From Acidilobaceae archaeon (GTDB taxonomy: Archaea; Thermoproteota; Thermoprotei_A; Sulfolobales; Acidilobaceae), in contig JALWTO010000054.1 in NCBI GenBank assembly GCA_027082825.1, positions 1-36,682 of the forward strand: a stretch of DNA of 36,682 nucleotides, given 5' to 3'. Both the position numbers and the translations under genes were made by a program. The notes under the pieces were generated by a model that was given only the letters and a program-made list of their open reading frames with translations, was not told the origin of the DNA and searched no databases. Shown piece by piece: positions 33,560 through 36,682 of this stretch. How positions within the stretch are numbered: the stretch's first letter is position 1; each line of letters opens with the position of its first letter.

Positions 33560-35992
33560 TTGGTCAAGGGGAAAAAAAGAAAGATTAAGCAAAAAGAAGT
33601 GAATCTTTCTGAAAGGTTAATCAGTTCTTTCCAAAAAAGATCTATAACGATTACTGTTATTATTCTGATTATAACACTCTTTGCGGGAACATATATTAGA
33701 ATGCTTCCAGCAATAAAATACAAGTTGGAGCTAGATGCAAGTGATCCATGGATACTCTATTGGATGGCGAAGTACTTCTATGTTCATGGACCCCTTAACC
33801 TAAATGGGCTTAAGGACGTAAAGACATTTTGGTGGCCTCAAGGAAGAGATTTCCTGAGAAGTGAATATATAGGTATTCCTTGGATAACAGCAGTAACTTA
33901 TCCATTAGTGAAACACTTCGGTCTTTCATTAAGGCAGTGGATAAGCCTGGTTCCGGTTATTTCAGGAGCTCTATCCATAGTAATGATATTTTTCTTCGTG
34001 TATTATTTGCTTAAATCTAAGCTAGCTGGAATAATATCGGCGGTCTTTTTTGCAATAATGCCTGGAGCTGTTGTAAGGACCACAGCTGGTTTTGTAGAAA
34101 AAATAGGTGCCGCAGTACCAGTAATAATGTTATCATACATATTTCTTGCAGCAGCCTTTAAGAACGATAGCAAAATCAAGAGGCCAATTTATTCCTTTTT
34201 AGGAGGCCTAATAGGCGGTTTCGTTGCATGGTTATGGGGAGGATATCATCTAGAGACAGCCACTTTTGCTCTAACCCTTTTACTTGATTTGATACTTTAT
34301 AAGCCAACATTATCCAAGTTCCTTAGATTGCATCTGCCATTATTTTTAGGTTACTTCATATCTGTATCTCTATCTCCAGAGGTTGGATACTACTACTTTG
34401 AGAAGAGCGTGGGATTAGTCTTCTTAGGAGCCCTTATATTTTATCTTATAGGAATAAGTTTTGAGAAATTAATCGGAAGAACAACAACACTTCTAAGATT
34501 TTGGCTTGTCGTGACTTTTGTTTTCTTGGGTATAGCCACTGCAGTAAGCGGCGCTGCAAGTCTCTCTGGAAGAATGCGTCTTGTCTTAGGTCTTACATAT
34601 CATCTAAATCCTCTTGAAACGAGTGTTCAAGAATATACACCTCCCAGCTGGAAGACCATATTTGTTGACTATGGATTGGCGCTGTTATTGGGTCTTGGAG
34701 CAATAATTATTGACCTGTACAGACTATATGAGAGCAGAAGAAAAGGTGTTTCCCTACCTTCAGTTTATCCATTCAGATTATCAATATTGATTATATTCCT
34801 GTTCTTGATATATGTAAACAAACATATGTACTATATAGAGCAAATGGCCTCCTTTTATGCAATATTGGCAGCGGGTATATTTACAGGGTTTGTAATAACT
34901 GGAGAAATTTCATCCAGTAAGGCTACTGGAAAAGCAGGAAAGAAGGTAAAGAAGAAAATAAGAATGAAAGTACCGAGCGGAACTTTGTTAAGTGACTCTC
35001 TAAGACTGGCTGGAGCATTGACAATCATAATAATGACCCTTGCAGGCGCTGTTATTTATGCCCAGCAGACGTATTTCAGAAATGAATATCATGCACCATC
35101 GATAATGACCTCTATGCTTGGAGCTCTAACTTTAAACGTAAATGGGAAACCAGAAATAGTTGTTCCGCTAAACGATGCATGGATAAATGCATTAAAGTTC
35201 ATAAATGAATCCACCCCATCGAATGCCCTTATAGTATCATGGTGGGACTATGGTTACTGGATTACAGTCAATACAAATAGGAGAACTCTAGCAGATGGAG
35301 CAACTCTTAATGGAACTCAGATAAGGCTTCTAGCTCAGATTTTAACTGCACCTGAGCATCAGGCCTCAGGCCTCTTGAAGCTTATAGGTGCTAAGCCTAA
35401 CGACACCTATGTCGTGTTTTATGATGCTTTCAGAGGCCTTCTATCACCTCAAGGAGTTCTAACAGTATTTCCACTGATGTCATTCTATCCAAGCCCAGTA
35501 AATAGGAACATGTACTTTATTGTATATGGAGTAGGAGATCTGGCAAAGTCCTTCCAGATGTTGAGAATAGGGTATAGGATAAGTAACCCATATACAAAAA
35601 CTCCATTTAACACAAGCTGGTATGCAACAAGCATGACAGTAAGTAATAATGTCTATTATATGTTCCCAGGATTTGTTGGTAATCCGCAGAAAACTGCAGA
35701 GAAGGTTAGAAACGCACTTCTCTATAAACTAACTATATATGGCCTTTATCATATTCTAGACCATCCCATAACCAATAAAGACTGTCTTCAGATGCTAAAG
35801 GAAGCAAAAATGGTAAGCCCATCAGTTCCTGTATCTCAATATAATATAGCAAAGATACCCCCTGTTAATGTGACAGACTTCAAACTGGTTGCCGAAGCCA
35901 TAGGCTGTCCTAAGAATACAGTGATGCACGTTTCAGGTGGTTATACGTCATTTATTCTTGTTATAGTGTTCATATACAAGTGGACAGGCTAA
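33560..35992 (+). CDS. aglB: dolichyl-phosphooligosaccharide-protein glycotransferase (AglB / STT3)
   Basis: Membrane oligosaccharyltransferase that moves a lipid-linked glycan to Asn in N-x-S/T sequons. After a basic N-terminus and the first helix comes the metal-binding DASDPW (59-64), a DxD-like motif; about a dozen membrane helices follow up to about residue 510. The soluble domain starts there and carries WWDYG at 561-565, the sequon-binding signature. 810 residues fits crenarchaeal AglB. An insert rich in Lys (GKAGKKVKKKIRMKV) precedes the last helix. TTG start behind GGGTGGAGAT. The CdvB-like gene follows 30 bp later. Confidence 0.93.
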   Translation: MVKGKKRKIKQKEVNLSERLISSFQKRSITITVIILIITLFAGTYIRMLPAIKYKLELDASDPWILYWMAKYFYVHGPLNLNGLKDVKTFWWPQGRDFLRSEYIGIPWITAVTYPLVKHFGLSLRQWISLVPVISGALSIVMIFFFVYYLLKSKLAGIISAVFFAIMPGAVVRTTAGFVEKIGAAVPVIMLSYIFLAAAFKNDSKIKRPIYSFLGGLIGGFVAWLWGGYHLETATFALTLLLDLILYKPTLSKFLRLHLPLFLGYFISVSLSPEVGYYYFEKSVGLVFLGALIFYLIGISFEKLIGRTTTLLRFWLVVTFVFLGIATAVSGAASLSGRMRLVLGLTYHLNPLETSVQEYTPPSWKTIFVDYGLALLLGLGAIIIDLYRLYESRRKGVSLPSVYPFRLSILIIFLFLIYVNKHMYYIEQMASFYAILAAGIFTGFVITGEISSSKATGKAGKKVKKKIRMKVPSGTLLSDSLRLAGALTIIIMTLAGAVIYAQQTYFRNEYHAPSIMTSMLGALTLNVNGKPEIVVPLNDAWINALKFINESTPSNALIVSWWDYGYWITVNTNRRTLADGATLNGTQIRLLAQILTAPEHQASGLLKLIGAKPNDTYVVFYDAFRGLLSPQGVLTVFPLMSFYPSPVNRNMYFIVYGVGDLAKSFQMLRIGYRISNPYTKTPFNTSWYATSMTVSNNVYYMFPGFVGNPQKTAEKVRNALLYKLTIYGLYHILDHPITNKDCLQMLKEAKMVSPSVPVSQYNIAKIPPVNVTDFKLVAEAIGCPKNTVMHVSGGYTSFILVIVFIYKWTG

Positions 35993-36022
35993 AGCTACAA
36001 GAAACACTAGGTGGGTTATGAT

Positions 36023-36514
36023 ATGTTCAAAAGAAAGGAATCAAGTACCAACATCAGAGTTGCTGTAGCCAGGGCTCTCAGTTCTGTCAGACAATCTCTT
36101 CTTAAAGTGAAGCTACAAGAGAGAAGACTTGAGATTACGGCAAAGAAAGATCCAATAGCCCGTAAGGCCTTAGAAAACCTCTATGAGATTGAACATTTAT
36201 TAGAGTTTATTTCATTAAGACTTGAAACACTAGCCGTCACAGGTATAATTCCTTTAAGTGAACTAAATTTGCCCCTAAAGCTTTTGAAAAGAGTTACAGA
36301 GGTTATCGGAGGTTCACCTCCAGATCTTCTTAGCTTGTTAAGTCAGGCTGAGGATTCGTTAAAGGCAGCTTTAGAAAATTATAGCCCAATTCCAGAGGAA
36401 CTGCTCACAGAACCAAATCACATTAGTAGGACAGAGAAAGAGGATGTAGAAACTATATTAAATGAGGCCAGGACCGTGGCTGAACGTAAGCTCGAGGAAG
36501 TTCTGAGTCGATGA
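36023..36514 (+). CDS. divergent CdvB / ESCRT-III-like protein
   Basis: 163 residues, mostly helical and charged. The segment KVKLQERRLEITAKKD, then LLEFISLRLETLAVTGII and LLKRVTEVIGGSPPDLLSLLSQAEDSL, tracks the archaeal CdvB core (Leu-Gln-x-x-Lys/Arg-Leu-Glu, then LRLETxxExG and a C-terminal helix). The region usually lying between the first two helices is much shorter here (about 20 residues lost). CdvB polymers constrict membranes in division and vesicle release. ATG 36023 is nine bases behind AGGTG; the track GTG 36011 is in that SD. No MIM2 or wing-helix tail is evident. Confidence 0.68.
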   Translation: MFKRKESSTNIRVAVARALSSVRQSLLKVKLQERRLEITAKKDPIARKALENLYEIEHLLEFISLRLETLAVTGIIPLSELNLPLKLLKRVTEVIGGSPPDLLSLLSQAEDSLKAALENYSPIPEELLTEPNHISRTEKEDVETILNEARTVAERKLEEVLSR

Positions 36515-36572
36515 AGACTCCTAGCCAGACCGAGGTTGTAACCTGTGATGAATGGACCACAGTCTGAGACTT
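36505..36572 (+). ncRNA. C/D box sRNA overlapping the CdvB-like stop codon
   Basis: Plus strand: terminal stem GAGTC (36505-36509), C box ATGAAGA (36511-36517, containing the TGA stop of the gene), guide CTCCTAGCCAGA, D' CCGA, spacer GGTTGTAACCT (can form a tiny hairpin), C' GTGATGA (perfect, 36545-36551), guide ATGGACCACAGT, D CTGA (36564-36567), closing stem GACTT (36568-36572). The 5-bp terminal stem (one G-U) is a good extra sign. The guides would pair with TCTGGCTAGGAG and ACTGTGGTCCAT; targets not identified. Confidence 0.68.
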
Positions 36573-36682
36573 TAATTCATTGTAGCCCTTATAATATTGT
36601 CTTTTAAACCTCTATGAAAATGAGCTTTCTTTGGGGGCAACAAAATTTGACAGTTCAAAGCTCTACATGGACTATACTGTAT

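Noticed and set aside
36572-36682. Open frame on the minus strand at the right edge (37 codons, ending TAA at 36572)
   Set aside because: It could be the C-terminus of a gene starting outside the window, but the composition is not convincing and it abuts the C/D sRNA; nothing identifies it.
1-36682. CRISPR arrays, tRNA or rRNA genes, transposase genes
   Set aside because: I looked for regularly spaced repeats, cloverleaf arms and transposase motifs on both strands and found none; only the two GC-rich hairpins might be relics of mobile DNA.

Overview
The window looks like a chromosomal segment of a hyperthermophilic crenarchaeote (Thermoproteota; a Desulfurococcales, Fervidicoccales or Acidilobales type is my inference). 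The evidence is a single-chain crenarchaeal-type PCNA, ribosomal protein L15e, the RNase P proteins Rpp30 and Pop5, an AglB oligosaccharyltransferase, a divergent CdvB/ESCRT-III-like protein, AT-rich DNA with TATA boxes, frequent TTG/GTG starts behind GAGGTG Shine-Dalgarno (SD) sequences, and several C/D box guide RNAs. I see no CRISPR array, tRNA, rRNA or intact mobile element.

Layout. 1-1363: a gene cut by the window edge, PCNA and a small zinc protein. 1733-7097: a five-gene Liv/HAAT-type ABC importer (anchored binding protein, two ATPases, two permeases). 7211-11045: THUMP-SPOUT RNA methylase, GlmU-like UDP-GlcNAc enzyme and a radical SAM protein in overlapping order. 11004-14981: a translation/RNA-processing block on the minus strand (Pop5; L15e; COG1325 RNA-binding protein; Rpp30) interrupted by a plus-strand YchF GTPase. 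15000-17642: C/D sRNAs, a small heat-shock protein, ZPR1 with a Cys-rich partner, and small unknown genes. 17629-20983: a minus-strand operon with 6-phospho-3-hexuloisomerase, an SPL-like radical SAM protein and two tandem paralogous nucleotidyltransferases. 20984-21692: a non-coding stretch with a C/D sRNA and a strong GC-rich hairpin, beside a truncated DUF6062-like gene. 21798-26541: an FGGY kinase / Fe-S protein / AGPS-like FAD oxidase / GlpA-like FAD protein operon. 26542-27053: another non-coding stretch with a GC-rich hairpin. 27054-30449: serine hydroxymethyltransferase, aldo/keto reductase and small genes. 30666-33392: COG2403 GTPase (cyclic-2,3-diphosphoglycerate-synthetase-like), carbamate kinase and a nuclease-like small protein. 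33560-36572: AglB, a CdvB-like protein and a C/D sRNA whose C box overlaps the CdvB-like stop codon.

How the parts fit. The GlmU-like enzyme makes UDP-GlcNAc, a plausible precursor of the glycan that AglB transfers. Rpp30, Pop5, COG1325, L15e, the SPOUT methylase and the guide RNAs all serve RNA maturation and translation. The kinase/Fe-S/FAD operon reads as uptake-independent phosphorylation of a polyol followed by flavin-dependent oxidation.

The most interesting items are the C/D sRNAs, two of which carry guides I recognise from memory as complementary to the 16S 530 loop and to 23S helix 93 near the peptidyl transferase centre; a Pop5 reading frame that starts with a membrane segment, possibly from a CTG codon; the AGPS-like oxidase in an archaeal catabolic operon; and the two GC-rich structured islands. 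In many genes the ORF track starts at the GTG inside the SD sequence GAGGTG; I moved those starts downstream and say so in each entry.
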